From: SYIM01 sp041182885
Lineage (GTDB): Bacteria > Pseudomonadota > Gammaproteobacteria > Burkholderiales > Burkholderiaceae_E
Direction of reading: 5' to 3'
DNA length: 64,000 nucleotides
Assembly (NCBI GenBank): GCA_049423065.1
Contig: JBMSQB010000001.1
Span: 86,352-150,351 of the forward strand
Below are positions 8,725 to 17,635 of the stretch, in pieces. Within the stretch, counting starts at the first letter, position 1. Each line of letters begins with the position of its first letter. A program made the translations under genes and the position numbers. The notes under the pieces were generated by a model. That model worked only from the letters and a program-made list of their open reading frames with translations, searched no databases and was not told the DNA's origin.

Positions 8725-10065
8725 ATGTTCGATCACGATCAGCAGCGGCTTCGCGAGATGGCAGAGACGATGCTGCGCCGCGCGCGCGAATTGGGCGCAA
8801 GCGACGCTGCGGTGGATGTGTCCGAGAACACGGGCTTCTCGGTCAATGTCCGGCGCGGCCGGGTGGAAACGATCGAACAGCACCGCGACAAGGGTATCGG
8901 TGTCACGGTGTTTGTGGGAAAACGCCGCGGGCACGCGAGTTCATCGGATTTCAGCGCGCGCTCGCTCGATGAAACCGTCGACGCCGCCTGGCAGATTGCT
9001 CGGTTTACCGCCGAAGACGACTGTGCCGGCCTCCCCGATCCCGACACGCTCGCGCTTCGCTACCCGGAATTGAATCTGTTCCACCCCTGGGGCATCCCTG
9101 TCGATGAGGCGGTGCGGATCGCCTGCGAGGCGGAGGCGGCAGCTTTCGATACCAGCCGTCTGATCCGCAACTCAGAGGGCGCCTCGGTGTCGGTGAGTCA
9201 CGGTCAATTTGTTTCAGCGAATACGCTCGGGTTCTCTGGCGGATACCCCTACAGCCGACATTCGATTTCATGCGCGCCCATTGCCGGCTCGGGCCGCAAG
9301 ATGCAGCGCGACGACTGGTATTCGTCGCATTGCAATCCCCTCAAGCTTGCCGACCCCGCAGCGCTTGGGCGCTATGCCGCCGAGCGCGCGCTTGCAAGGC
9401 TGGGCGCGCGCAGACTCTCCACGCGCAAGGTGCCTGTGCTGTTCGAAGCGCCACTTGCCTGCGGGTTGCTGGGCCATCTGACGCAGGCGGCCAGCGGCGG
9501 GGCGTTGTATCGCAAGTCGAGTTTTCTGGTCGACGCACTGGGTTCAACGCTTTTCGCACCGCACATCAATATCGTCGAAGACCCTCACCAGCGCGGCGAG
9601 CCTGGCAGTGCCCCCTTCGACAGCGAGGGCTGCGCCACCCATCGCCGCGCCGTGGTGGAGTCGGGCGTTCTCAAGGGCTATTTCCTCTCAACCTATTCGG
9701 CGCGCAAGCTGGGCATGAAGACCACCGGCAACGCGGGCGGATCACACAACCTGCGGCTCACCAGTCGCCGGACGCGCCGGAGCGATTCGCTCGAGGCGAT
9801 GCTTGCCAAACTGGGCACCGGGCTGTTCGTGACCGATCTCATGGGGCATGGGGTCAACTATGTGACGGGTGATTATTCGCGCGGTGCGGGAGGCTACTGG
9901 GTCGAAGGCGGAAAGATCGCCTATCCGGTCGAGGAAATCACCATTGCCGGCAATCTGCGCGAGATGTTTGCGGGTATCGCCGCGGTTGGATCTGACGAAC
10001 TCACGCGAGGCACCAAACGCTCTGGCTCGGTGTTGATTGACGCCATGTCGGTGGCGGGCACCTGA
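8725..10065 (+). CDS. pmbA: Metalloprotease PmbA / TldE
   Basis: The TldE subunit of the TldD-TldE protease, which degrades unfolded peptides and processes peptide antibiotics and the CcdA antitoxin in E. coli. About 446 residues. The signature C-terminal block H-G-V-N-Y-V-T-G-D-Y-S-R-G-A-G-G-Y-W is present near residue 375, together with an N-terminal G-A-S-D-A-A-V-D segment. As is normal for TldE it lacks the HExxxH zinc motif, so it needs TldD, which is not in this window. Two adjacent ATG codons lie at 8722 and 8725; a GAAGGG ribosome-binding site at 8713-8718 favours the second. Confidence 0.94.
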   Translation: MFDHDQQRLREMAETMLRRARELGASDAAVDVSENTGFSVNVRRGRVETIEQHRDKGIGVTVFVGKRRGHASSSDFSARSLDETVDAAWQIARFTAEDDCAGLPDPDTLALRYPELNLFHPWGIPVDEAVRIACEAEAAAFDTSRLIRNSEGASVSVSHGQFVSANTLGFSGGYPYSRHSISCAPIAGSGRKMQRDDWYSSHCNPLKLADPAALGRYAAERALARLGARRLSTRKVPVLFEAPLACGLLGHLTQAASGGALYRKSSFLVDALGSTLFAPHINIVEDPHQRGEPGSAPFDSEGCATHRRAVVESGVLKGYFLSTYSARKLGMKTTGNAGGSHNLRLTSRRTRRSDSLEAMLAKLGTGLFVTDLMGHGVNYVTGDYSRGAGGYWVEGGKIAYPVEEITIAGNLREMFAGIAAVGSDELTRGTKRSGSVLIDAMSVAGT

Positions 10066-10079
10066 GAGTTGGCGCGGCC

Positions 10080-10634
10080 TTGAGCAAAGCGTTTGTTCGC
10101 GATGATGCTGACGCGGTCGATGACGATGCCGACCCGCCAGGGGTAGAGGCCATCCCGGCAGGCTCCAAAAACTACATCACGCCGGCCGGGCATCAACGGT
10201 TGCGTCACGAACTGCTCCATCTTCTGGATGAAGAGCGGCCCGAGGTCGTCCGGGTGGTCTCCTGGGCGGCGTCGAACGGCGACCGGTCAGAAAACGGCGA
10301 TTACCTTTACGGCAAGAAAAGGCTGCGCGAAATCGACCGACGGATCCGTTTCCTCACCAAACGGCTGGAATTGGCCGAAGTGGTGGATCCGGCGCTGAGG
10401 CGCGGCACCACCCAGGCGTTTTTCGGTGCCACGGTGCGATTTCTGCGAAATGGCGAACGCGAAGAGACGGTGACGATTGTTGGCGTGGACGAGGTGGAGC
10501 CGGCCACCGGTCGAATCAGCTGGGTCTCGCCAGTGGGACGGGCGCTTCTGAAGGCCAACGAAGGGGATCTGGTGAGCCTCAAGGTGCCAGGCGGGGTGGA
10601 CGAACTCGAGGTGATCGAGGTTCGCTACGGCTAG
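10080..10634 (+). CDS. greB: Transcription elongation factor GreB
   Basis: Binds the secondary channel of RNA polymerase and stimulates cleavage of backtracked transcripts. 184 residues. After a roughly 30-residue acidic extension the coiled-coil domain begins at I-T-P-A-G-H, with the acidic tip carried by S-E-N-G-D-Y-L-Y-G-K-K-R-L-R. A C-terminal FKBP-like domain contains I-S-W-V-S-P-V-G-R-A-L-L. The Y-L-Y-G-K-K form and basic patch indicate GreB rather than GreA. A TTG start at 10080 is used. It converges on spoT with a 24-base gap. Confidence 0.93.
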   Translation: MSKAFVRDDADAVDDDADPPGVEAIPAGSKNYITPAGHQRLRHELLHLLDEERPEVVRVVSWAASNGDRSENGDYLYGKKRLREIDRRIRFLTKRLELAEVVDPALRRGTTQAFFGATVRFLRNGEREETVTIVGVDEVEPATGRISWVSPVGRALLKANEGDLVSLKVPGGVDELEVIEVRYG

Positions 10635-10658
10635 CCGCAAGACGGCTGCAACCGCCGA

Positions 10659-12896
10659 TTAGTGGTGACGGCTGATTCGCGAGACCTCTGGCAAGCGCCG
10701 CAGGTTGCGAAGCACTCGGGCCAGATGAACCCGGTCGCGCACCATCAGAATGAAGCGAAGCGAGGCAACCCGTTCTGCGCTTTCGTCCATGGACACATGC
10801 GCGATGTTGGCCTCGCTCGCGGCGATTTCGGCGGCAACCCTGCCCAGCACGCCGCGGTCATTGCGGACGCTCACTTCCAGCTCGGAGCGGAAGGAGCCGC
10901 TGACCTGCTCGGACCAGTCAACGTCGACCCAGCGCTCGGCATCGCGATCGCGCTGGCGGAGCGCCGTGCTGCAGTCGGCCCGGTGCAATACCAGCCCATG
11001 TCCGCCCCGAAGATGGCCGACCACGGAGTCGCCGGGTAGCGGGAAGCAGCAGGTGGAATAGCTGACGGCACTGCCCTCGTTGCCAGTGATCACCATGGGT
11101 GCCGGCCGCGGCAGCATGAGCGCCGCAGGCGTGGCCGCCGTTTGCAGCGCGATGGTGCGCGCCACGACGGGCGCCAGCCGCTTCCCGAGACCAATGTCTG
11201 CGTACAACTCCTCTATGGTGCGTACGCCGGAGTCGCGGATTGCGCGGTCGAGCACCGTGGTTTCGAGCGAACCAAGCGCGATTCGAAGCGCTGCGAGTGA
11301 TTGCTCGAGAAGCCGCCGCCCCAGCATTGCAGATTCCCGATAACTGAGCGTGCGGAGACTGTGCCGGATGCTGGCGCGCGCCTTGCCTGTGCGCACGAAT
11401 GCAAGCCAACTCGGGTCGGGACGCGAGGTGGAATCGGTGAGCACCTCCACCACATCGCCGTTGACCAGTTCGGTTCGCAGCGGCACCAGCTCCTCGTTGA
11501 CCCGACAGCCCACCGCGCGATCGCCGATGTCGGTGTGGATGGAATACGCATAGTCGAGCACGGTCGCCCCGCGCGGCATGGCGCGAATCTCGCCCCTGGG
11601 CGTGAACACATACACGGCATCGGGGAACAGATCGACCTTGACATGCTCGATGAATTCAAGCGAATCACCGGTTTGACTCTGGATGTCGAGCAGGGACTGC
11701 AGCCACTGATGGGTGCGGGTGTGAAGCTCGGAGAAGCTCACGTGGTGCGCCTTGTACAGCCAGTGCGCCGCAACGCCCGACTGCGCCACGCGCTGCATCT
11801 CGTGGGTACGGATCTGAAACTCGACCGGTGTGCCGAACGGCCCGACCAGCGTGGTGTGCAGCGACTGGTAGCCATTGATCTTGGGAATGGCGATGTAGTC
11901 TTTGAAACGCCCCGGGACCGGCTTGAAGGTGGTGTGGAGTGCCCCGAGCGCCAGGTAGCACTGCGGCACCGTGTCGACAATGACCCGCATGCCGTAGATG
12001 TCGAGCACCTGCGCAAACGACAGGTGCTTCTCGCGCATCTTGGTGTGAATGGCGTAAATGGACTTCTCGCGACCCTGCACCTGCGCGCCCTGGACGCCTG
12101 CCTCGGGCAACGCCTTGTTTGCAGCCTCGAGAATGCGCCCCAGCACCTCGCGGCGGTTGCCGCGCGCAGCCTGCACGGCTTTTTTCAGGGTGCGGTAACG
12201 GAACGGATGGGTCGACCGGAAAGCGAGGTCCTGCAGGTCGCGATAAAGGCTGTTGAGCCCCAGCCGGTGCGCGATGGGCGCGTAGATGTCCAGGGTTTCC
12301 TGCGCGATACGCCGCTGTCGGGCCGCGGGCAGTGCCTCAAGGGTCTGCATGTTGTGCAGCCGGTCGGCGAGCTTGATCAGAATGACCCGCACGTCGCGGG
12401 CCATGGCAAGGAGCATCTTCCGAAAGCTCTCCGCCTGCTGGTGTTCCTTGGAGGCGAACTCGACCCGGTCGAGCTTGGACACGCCATCCACAATGTCGGC
12501 GACCGCCGAGCCGAATCGTTCAGCCAGAATCTGCTTGGCGACCGTGGTGTCTTCGATCACATCATGGAGAAGGGCCGCCATGAGCGAATCGGCATCCAGT
12601 CGCCAGCCGGACAGGATTTCGGCTACCGCGATCGGATGCGAGATGTAGGGCTCGCCGCTTGACCGGAACTGACCGAGATGGGCCTGATCGCCAAAGCGGT
12701 AGGCTTCGCGGATGCGGCGCAGGTCGTCTTCGCCGAGGTACTCGCCCGCCCGCTGCATGAGCGTGGCAAGCGAGACGATTTTGCGCTCGTCGGCCGGCGC
12801 GGCGAACCCGCCACCAGCGGGCAAGCGCTTTCCGGAAAATGAATCGGGCGGAGGGGGCCTGGACCCCGTCGCAACGCTGGCGAGTCGCTCGGGCAT
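10659..12896 (-). CDS. spoT: Bifunctional (p)ppGpp synthetase/hydrolase SpoT
   Basis: Makes and degrades (p)ppGpp. 745 residues. Unlike RelA at 5177, the hydrolase domain is complete: H-P-I-A-V-A at about residue 86 and A-L-L-H-D-V-I-E-D near 110. The synthetase domain has R-F-K-D-Y-I-A-I-P-K, the basic RxKD form typical of bifunctional enzymes. TGS and C-terminal ACT domains follow. It lies 20 bases downstream of rpoZ in the leftward yicC-gmk-rpoZ-spoT operon, an order shared with many proteobacteria. A roughly 35-residue Pro/Ala-rich leader precedes the conserved region. Confidence 0.97.
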   Translation of the reverse strand: MPERLASVATGSRPPPPDSFSGKRLPAGGGFAAPADERKIVSLATLMQRAGEYLGEDDLRRIREAYRFGDQAHLGQFRSSGEPYISHPIAVAEILSGWRLDADSLMAALLHDVIEDTTVAKQILAERFGSAVADIVDGVSKLDRVEFASKEHQQAESFRKMLLAMARDVRVILIKLADRLHNMQTLEALPAARQRRIAQETLDIYAPIAHRLGLNSLYRDLQDLAFRSTHPFRYRTLKKAVQAARGNRREVLGRILEAANKALPEAGVQGAQVQGREKSIYAIHTKMREKHLSFAQVLDIYGMRVIVDTVPQCYLALGALHTTFKPVPGRFKDYIAIPKINGYQSLHTTLVGPFGTPVEFQIRTHEMQRVAQSGVAAHWLYKAHHVSFSELHTRTHQWLQSLLDIQSQTGDSLEFIEHVKVDLFPDAVYVFTPRGEIRAMPRGATVLDYAYSIHTDIGDRAVGCRVNEELVPLRTELVNGDVVEVLTDSTSRPDPSWLAFVRTGKARASIRHSLRTLSYRESAMLGRRLLEQSLAALRIALGSLETTVLDRAIRDSGVRTIEELYADIGLGKRLAPVVARTIALQTAATPAALMLPRPAPMVITGNEGSAVSYSTCCFPLPGDSVVGHLRGGHGLVLHRADCSTALRQRDRDAERWVDVDWSEQVSGSFRSELEVSVRNDRGVLGRVAAEIAASEANIAHVSMDESAERVASLRFILMVRDRVHLARVLRNLRRLPEVSRISRHH

Positions 12897-12916
12897 GGGG
12901 AGCGACGCGCTCTGGC

Positions 12917-13120
12917 TCAGGTGGGAACCCGGCGCAGCATTTCCTGGCCGACTTTGCCGGCCGCAATTTCGCGCAGAGCGGTGACCGTGGGTTTGTCACG
13001 GGATTCGAGCTTGGGCGCATGACCCTGCGCCAGCATGCGTGCGCGATAAGTGGCCGCCAGGGTGAGCTCGAACCGATTCGGGATTTGCTTCAGGCAGTCT
13101 TCAACGGTGATGCGTGCCAT
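12917..13120 (-). CDS. rpoZ: RNA polymerase omega subunit
   Basis: A 67-residue subunit that helps assemble beta' into RNA polymerase and forms part of the ppGpp-binding site 1. The family start M-A-R-I-T-V-E-D-C, then N-R-F-E-L and the central helix R-A-R-M-L-A-Q-G are clear. It lies between gmk and spoT on the minus strand, as in E. coli, so the omega gene is co-transcribed with the enzyme that makes its ligand. Confidence 0.97.
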   Translation of the reverse strand: MARITVEDCLKQIPNRFELTLAATYRARMLAQGHAPKLESRDKPTVTALREIAAGKVGQEMLRRVPT

Positions 13121-13153
13121 GGGGAACCATTGGTAGTGGAAGGGTGGGGCGAT

Positions 13154-13786
13154 TCAGCGAGCCAGACGCAACTGAGAAAACACCACGGGGTTGCGCGCAA
13201 GCTGGCGCGAATATCGCAACCGAGCCGCGCGGACCACAGCGCGAAGCTGCTCGAGAGCGATGCCAAAGTCTTGATTGATAATAACATATTCGAATCGCTC
13301 GGCCTGCGCGAGCTCGGCCTGCGCGGCGTCTATCCTGCGCTGGATCACGGTCTCCGCATCCTGGGCGCGGGCGCGCAGCCGCCGCGCCAGTTCCTCGATC
13401 GATGGCGGCGCAATGAAGATACCGACCGCATCCGGATAGAGGCGCTTCACCTGCTCGGCGCCCTGGCAGTCAATTTCCAGGATGATGTCCTGGCCCTTGG
13501 CCATCTGCGCCTCGATCCAGGCCCGCGAGGTGCCATAGAGGTTGTCATGCACGCGGGCCCACTCAAGGAACTCGCCCTCGCTGCGGCGGCGCTCGAACTC
13601 CTCGACGCCGATGAAGCGGTAGTCGATCCCGTCACGCTCGCCGGGACGGGGCTGCCGCGTGGTGAACGATACCGACAGCCGGACATCGGGTTCGTTCTGC
13701 AGCAACCCGCGCACCAGAGAGGTTTTGCCGGCGCCTGAGGGGGCGACGATCACGAACAGACTGCCCGGATTTTCAGTGCGGCTCAT
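13154..13786 (-). CDS. gmk: Guanylate kinase
   Basis: Phosphorylates GMP to GDP; cytosolic, 210 residues, normal length. The P-loop A-P-S-G-A-G-K-T-S-L is at residues 14-23, the GMP-binding T-T-R-Q-P-R-P-G-E segment near 41-50, and the Y-G-T-S motif near 83. The start codon overlaps the yicC stop by 4 bases (ATGA), indicating translational coupling. Confidence 0.97.
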   Translation of the reverse strand: MSRTENPGSLFVIVAPSGAGKTSLVRGLLQNEPDVRLSVSFTTRQPRPGERDGIDYRFIGVEEFERRRSEGEFLEWARVHDNLYGTSRAWIEAQMAKGQDIILEIDCQGAEQVKRLYPDAVGIFIAPPSIEELARRLRARAQDAETVIQRRIDAAQAELAQAERFEYVIINQDFGIALEQLRAVVRAARLRYSRQLARNPVVFSQLRLAR

Positions 13787-14658
13787 TCGAGGTTTTGCAC
13801 CTGTTCGCGGATCTGTTCGATGAGCAGCTTCAGGTCGATCGCTGCGCGGGAGAGGTCGACGATTGCTGCCTTCGAACCCAGGGTGTTGGCCTCCCGGTTC
13901 AGTTCCTGAAGCAGAAAATCGAGCCGCTTGCCGACTGGGCCCGCCCCGCTGCAGGCGTCGCGCAATTCATCGAGGTGGGCCAGCAGACGGTCAAGTTCTT
14001 CGGTGACGTCGGCACGCATTCCGTAGAGCGCGAGTTCCTGCCTGACACGGGCCATGGTTTCCTCGACCGGCACGCGCGAGCCCAACGATTCAACCGCTGC
14101 CTGCAGACGTTCGGATAACCGCTTTTCGTGCGCCGCGAGCAGTTCCGGGCCGCGCTCGCGAAGCGGCTTCACGATCTGGGCGATGGCCTGGGCGCGCTCG
14201 GCAATAACGGCCACGAGACGGGCGCCTTCGCGGGCACGGTGAGCGAGGAAACCCTCCAGCGCTTCGCGCCCGGCATCGACTGCGAGCGCCGCGAGCGCGA
14301 GGGCGGCGTCGTCTTCAGCGAGCACGCCCGGCCAGCGCAGAACCTCGGCGACTGTCGGGGCGGCTGCGTCGGGGATCCGGGCCCGCACCTCGTCGCTGAG
14401 CGCGATCAGCCGCTCGAGCGCATCGGTCTGGATGACCTGCCCGCTGCCCCGCCCAGTCGCGCTGCGAAAACTGATCCGGCACTCCACCTTGCCTCGCTGG
14501 ACCGCAGCGGAAATTTGCTCGCGAAGCGCGGCTTCCGCCGCCCGAAGGTCGTCCGGCGCGCGAAACGACAGATCGAGAAATCGGGCGTTGACGCTGCGGA
14601 TCTCGACACTGACCGACCCCGCTTCGCCTTCGCGCAGGGCTGTGGCAAAACCGGTCAT
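13783..14658 (-). CDS. yicC: YicC family endoribonuclease-like protein
   Basis: A 291-residue protein of the YicC family, reported in E. coli to act as an endoribonuclease affecting small-RNA stability. The N-terminal M-T-G-F-A-T-A signature sets the start at 14658; the open frame continues upstream to 15264, but that part only mirrors rph. S-V-N-A-R-F-L-D follows near residue 27, and the C-terminal block has G-K-R-L-D-F-L-L-Q-E-L-N-R-E-A-N-T-L near residue 245. First gene of the leftward gmk-rpoZ-spoT operon; diverges from rph across 151 bases. Confidence 0.93.
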   Translation of the reverse strand: MTGFATALREGEAGSVSVEIRSVNARFLDLSFRAPDDLRAAEAALREQISAAVQRGKVECRISFRSATGRGSGQVIQTDALERLIALSDEVRARIPDAAAPTVAEVLRWPGVLAEDDAALALAALAVDAGREALEGFLAHRAREGARLVAVIAERAQAIAQIVKPLRERGPELLAAHEKRLSERLQAAVESLGSRVPVEETMARVRQELALYGMRADVTEELDRLLAHLDELRDACSGAGPVGKRLDFLLQELNREANTLGSKAAIVDLSRAAIDLKLLIEQIREQVQNLE

Positions 14659-14809
14659 GCTCTGGATGGGACGTGGGTCGCCCGGCTTCTTAGTCAAGGA
14701 TGTCGGCCGTTCTGTTAACCTCGGTTGCAGCAGGATTGTAAGGAATTCGATCGCCGAAGGGGTCGTTGCGGCCCACCGAATGATCGGGTTCCCTTGACCG
14801 GAGGGTTCA

Positions 14810-15553
14810 ATGTCGGGCAGGACATCAGGGCGCGCCGCCAGCGCGCTGCGCGAAGTTCGGATTGTGCGTGGATTCACGCGGCACGCGGAAGGGTCGGTGC
14901 TGATCGAGTGCGGCGATACCCGCGTGTTGTGCACAGCCAGTATCGAAGCCAAGGTCCCGGGCTTTCTGAAAGGGGCAGGGCAGGGCTGGCTCACGGCAGA
15001 GTACGGAATGCTGCCGCGGTCCACCCACACCCGCAGCGACCGCGAAGCCGCACGGGGGAAACAAAGCGGGCGAACGCAGGAGATCCAGCGCCTGATCGGT
15101 CGCAGTCTGCGATCGGTGTTTGACCTCACGCTCCTTGGCGAGCGAACCATCACCCTCGACTGTGATGTGCTGCAGGCCGATGGTGGCACGCGCTGCGCGT
15201 CGATCACCGGCGCATTCGTGGCCGCCTGTGATGCAGTGGCTGCGCTCCTGCGAACCGGAGCCATTGCGCGAACACCGATTCGCGACCAGGTCGCGGCGGT
15301 ATCGGTCGGAATCGTTGGCGGTCATCCTGTGCTCGACCTCGACTATGGAGAGGATTCGGGTTGCGACACCGATCTGAATGTGGTCATGACGGGCCGTGGC
15401 GGTTTCGTCGAGGTGCAGGGCACTGCCGAGGGCGAGCCGTTTTCGAGGCTTGAACTCGACACCCTGATTGCGCTCGCCGCCCAGGGAATCGGTGAACTCG
15501 TGTCGGCCCAGCGAAGCGCCCTGGGCGCGAATCACCCGGCGCTGCCGGTCTGA
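14810..15553 (+). CDS. rph: Ribonuclease PH
   Basis: A phosphate-dependent 3'-5' exoribonuclease that trims tRNA 3' ends. 247 residues. Visible family blocks: R-I-V-R-G-F-T-R-H-A-E-G-S-V near residue 18, E-Y-G-M-L-P-R-S-T near 65, the phosphate-binding R-T-Q-E-I-Q-R-L-I-G-R-S near 88, and C-D-V-L-Q-A-D-G-G-T-R near 118. The ATG is preceded by a good GGAGGG ribosome-binding site. First gene of a rightward run into rdgB and hemW. Confidence 0.97.
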   Translation: MSGRTSGRAASALREVRIVRGFTRHAEGSVLIECGDTRVLCTASIEAKVPGFLKGAGQGWLTAEYGMLPRSTHTRSDREAARGKQSGRTQEIQRLIGRSLRSVFDLTLLGERTITLDCDVLQADGGTRCASITGAFVAACDAVAALLRTGAIARTPIRDQVAAVSVGIVGGHPVLDLDYGEDSGCDTDLNVVMTGRGGFVEVQGTAEGEPFSRLELDTLIALAAQGIGELVSAQRSALGANHPALPV

Positions 15554-15573
15554 ACCGCGTATCTGCGCAGAGG

Positions 15574-16218
15574 ATGCCGTTGAACGCTGTTGCAGACGCC
15601 AGGCTGGTTCTTGCGAGCGGCAACGCCGGCAAACTTCGCGAGTTTGATGCCCTGTTGAGGCCGCTGGGATTCGACCTGGTGCCGCAGTCCTCGCTGGGGG
15701 TGACCGAGGCTGATGAGCCGTTCGACACCTTCGTCGAGAACGCGCTGGCAAAGGCGCGTCATGCGGCGCGCTCAACCGGACTGCCGGCCCTCGCCGACGA
15801 CTCGGGGATTTGCGTGCGTGCGCTGGGTGGCATGCCCGGGGTGCGCTCGGCCCGCTACGCGGCGCTCGCAGGCGGCGAGCACTCCGATCACGCGAACAAC
15901 GCGCGACTGGTCGCCGAGCTCGCCGGGCAGGCGGACCGGCAGGCGAGCTATGTGTGCGTGCTGGTGCTGGTTCGGCATGCAACTGACCCCATGCCGCTGA
16001 TCGCCGAGGCGCAATGGCATGGCGAAGTCATTGCATCGCCGCGCGGCGCCGGTGGCTTTGGTTATGACCCCTATTTCTGGTTGGCTGACGAAGGCTGCAC
16101 CGCGGCCGAATTGACCGCCTCGCGCAAGAACCAGATCAGCCACCGAGGCCGGGCCCTGCGGGCGCTGGTTGAGCGATTGAGGGCGGGCGCTGGCGTCGTG
16201 CCGCCCGGGGCCCGGTGA
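15574..16218 (+). CDS. rdgB: XTP/dITP diphosphatase RdgB (Ham1 family)
   Basis: Hydrolyses non-canonical purine triphosphates (XTP, dITP, ITP) to monophosphates, keeping them out of DNA and RNA. 214 residues. Ham1 signature L-A-S-G-N-A-G-K-L-R-E-F at about residue 11, E-N-A-L-A-K-A near 55, A-D-D-S-G near 73, and G-F-G-Y-D-P-Y-F near 161. It follows rph by 20 bases and overlaps hemW by 4 bases (GTGA). The pairing with rph is common in proteobacteria. Confidence 0.96.
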   Translation: MPLNAVADARLVLASGNAGKLREFDALLRPLGFDLVPQSSLGVTEADEPFDTFVENALAKARHAARSTGLPALADDSGICVRALGGMPGVRSARYAALAGGEHSDHANNARLVAELAGQADRQASYVCVLVLVRHATDPMPLIAEAQWHGEVIASPRGAGGFGYDPYFWLADEGCTAAELTASRKNQISHRGRALRALVERLRAGAGVVPPGAR

Positions 16219-17480
16219 GCGAGGCGCGGGTTCAGTGGCTGCGCCCTGCGCCCGCCGTGGCCGAATCCGGGGTGACTGCGCCGCCGCCGCTGTCGGTCTA
16301 TGTCCACCTGCCCTGGTGCCTGGCCAAATGCCCTTACTGCGACTTCAATTCCCATACCTGGCGCGGCTCTGGGGGGCTGCCGGAAGACGATTATCTGGAT
16401 GCCCTGCAGGCCGATCTGGAAGGGGCGCTCCCTCTGGTCTGGGGACGCGCCGTACAAACGGTGTTTGTGGGGGGCGGCACGCCCAGCCTGTTCTCGCCGG
16501 GCGCCATTGATCGGCTGCTCACGCTCCTCAGAACACGTTTGCGCTTTGTGGCCGGCGCCGAGGTCACGATGGAAGCCAACCCCGGGACCTTCGAAGCGCA
16601 GCGCTTTCGCGACTTCGCTGCGGCGGGCGTCAATCGGCTGTCGATCGGCGTGCAGACCTTCAACGATCGTGCGCTGCAGGCGATCGGGCGTGTCCATGAC
16701 GCGGCACAGGCTCGCGCGGCGGTAGACCTCGCAGCCAAGGTCTTTGACACCTTCAATGTCGACCTGATGTACGCGCTTCCCGGGCAGTCGCTCCGGGATC
16801 TCGAGGCCGATCTTGACGAGGCGCAGGGGCGTGGCGCACCGCACCTGTCGTGCTATCACCTGACCCTTGAGCCCGGGACGCCGTTCGCGCGTCGTCCCCC
16901 TCCGCTTCCCGACGACGAGGTGTCCGCCGACATGGAGGCGCTGGTGGAAGCGACGTGTGCGAAGGCGGGGCTCGAGCGCTATGAGGTTTCTGCCTATGCA
17001 CGGCCGGGCCACCGCTGCCGTCACAACCTCAACTACTGGCAGTTCGGCGACTATCTTGGAATCGGGGCTGGGGCGCACGGCAAACTTTCGTTTGCGAGCC
17101 GGATCGTGCGCCAGGCCAGGGTGCGTCAGCCGGCGCGCTATCTGGCCGCTCTCGCTGGGGAGGCGTTTGCACACGGGCGCGATCTGCCGCCCGATCCAGC
17201 CGATGCGGCCGTTGAGGCAGCGCCCTGGCTTGATGAAATCCGTGTGGTGGGCACCCCGGACCTGCCGTTTGAGTTCATGCTCAACGCGCTTCGGCTGGTG
17301 GAGGGGGTGCCGGTTCAACTGTTTCTTGAGCGGACGGGGCTATCGTTCGCGTCAATTGCCCAGACCGTCGAGCAGGCCCAGGCGCGCGGGCTCCTCGACG
17401 GTCGCCCAGGACTGATCCGGGCCACACCGCTTGGGTTGCGTTTTCTGAATGATCTTCAAGCGATGTTTCTGACCAGGTAA
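16215..17480 (+). CDS. hemW: Radical SAM protein HemW, heme chaperone
   Basis: A radical SAM protein related to coproporphyrinogen dehydrogenase HemN; family members bind heme and act as heme chaperones rather than making protoporphyrinogen. 421 residues. The cluster motif C-L-A-K-C-P-Y-C-D-F sits near residue 36, followed by the G-G-G-T-P-S segment and N-R-L-S-I-G-V-Q-T-F. The C-terminal HemN-type domain ends the protein. GTG start at 16215 overlaps the rdgB stop by 4 bases. Confidence 0.94.
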   Translation: MSEARVQWLRPAPAVAESGVTAPPPLSVYVHLPWCLAKCPYCDFNSHTWRGSGGLPEDDYLDALQADLEGALPLVWGRAVQTVFVGGGTPSLFSPGAIDRLLTLLRTRLRFVAGAEVTMEANPGTFEAQRFRDFAAAGVNRLSIGVQTFNDRALQAIGRVHDAAQARAAVDLAAKVFDTFNVDLMYALPGQSLRDLEADLDEAQGRGAPHLSCYHLTLEPGTPFARRPPPLPDDEVSADMEALVEATCAKAGLERYEVSAYARPGHRCRHNLNYWQFGDYLGIGAGAHGKLSFASRIVRQARVRQPARYLAALAGEAFAHGRDLPPDPADAAVEAAPWLDEIRVVGTPDLPFEFMLNALRLVEGVPVQLFLERTGLSFASIAQTVEQAQARGLLDGRPGLIRATPLGLRFLNDLQAMFLTR

Positions 17481-17521
17481 GCCCACTGGGTTCGCACCAT
17501 ATTGAGGCGTTGACGGGTGTT

Positions 17522-17538
17522 TGCACTAGAATTGTGCA
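17522..17538 (+). promoter_or_regulatory. NtrC-binding palindrome upstream of glnA
   Basis: The 17-base sequence TGCAC-N7-GTGCA is a perfect palindrome at its outer five bases and matches the known NtrC site form in enteric glnA promoters; flanking bases extend it to TTTGCAC...GTGCAAA (17520-17540). It is centred about 95 bases upstream of the start point predicted from the sigma-54 element. A second, weaker half-site (GGTGCG) lies at 17575-17580. Confidence 0.82.
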
Positions 17539-17598
17539 AACTTGGAGCCTCGAATGTGATTTCCGCCTTTGTTTGGTGCGGAGATCGGTTCGGGTGAG

Positions 17599-17614
17599 TG
17601 GCACGGATGCTGCT
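17599..17614 (+). promoter_or_regulatory. Sigma-54 (-24/-12) promoter of glnA
   Basis: TGGCACG-GATG-CTGCT has the -24 GG and -12 GC at the required 12-base spacing and differs from the consensus TGGCACGrNNNTTGCW at only one position. It lies about 80 bases upstream of the glnA ATG, downstream of the NtrC palindrome. With ntrB and ntrC next to glnA, this strongly supports nitrogen-limitation control. Confidence 0.87.
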
Positions 17615-17635
17615 AAATTTCCGCGACAACAATTT

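Noticed and set aside
11301..12662. A 453-codon plus-strand frame opposite spoT
   Set aside because: Antisense shadow of spoT; His/Arg-rich composition and no family features.
14659..15264. In-frame upstream extension of yicC opposite rph
   Set aside because: YicC proteins start at M-T-G-F; the extension only reflects the antisense of rph and is Arg/Ser-rich.
16071..17318. A 415-codon minus-strand frame opposite hemW
   Set aside because: Antisense shadow of hemW; the plus strand carries the radical SAM motif and fits the rdgB-hemW overlap.
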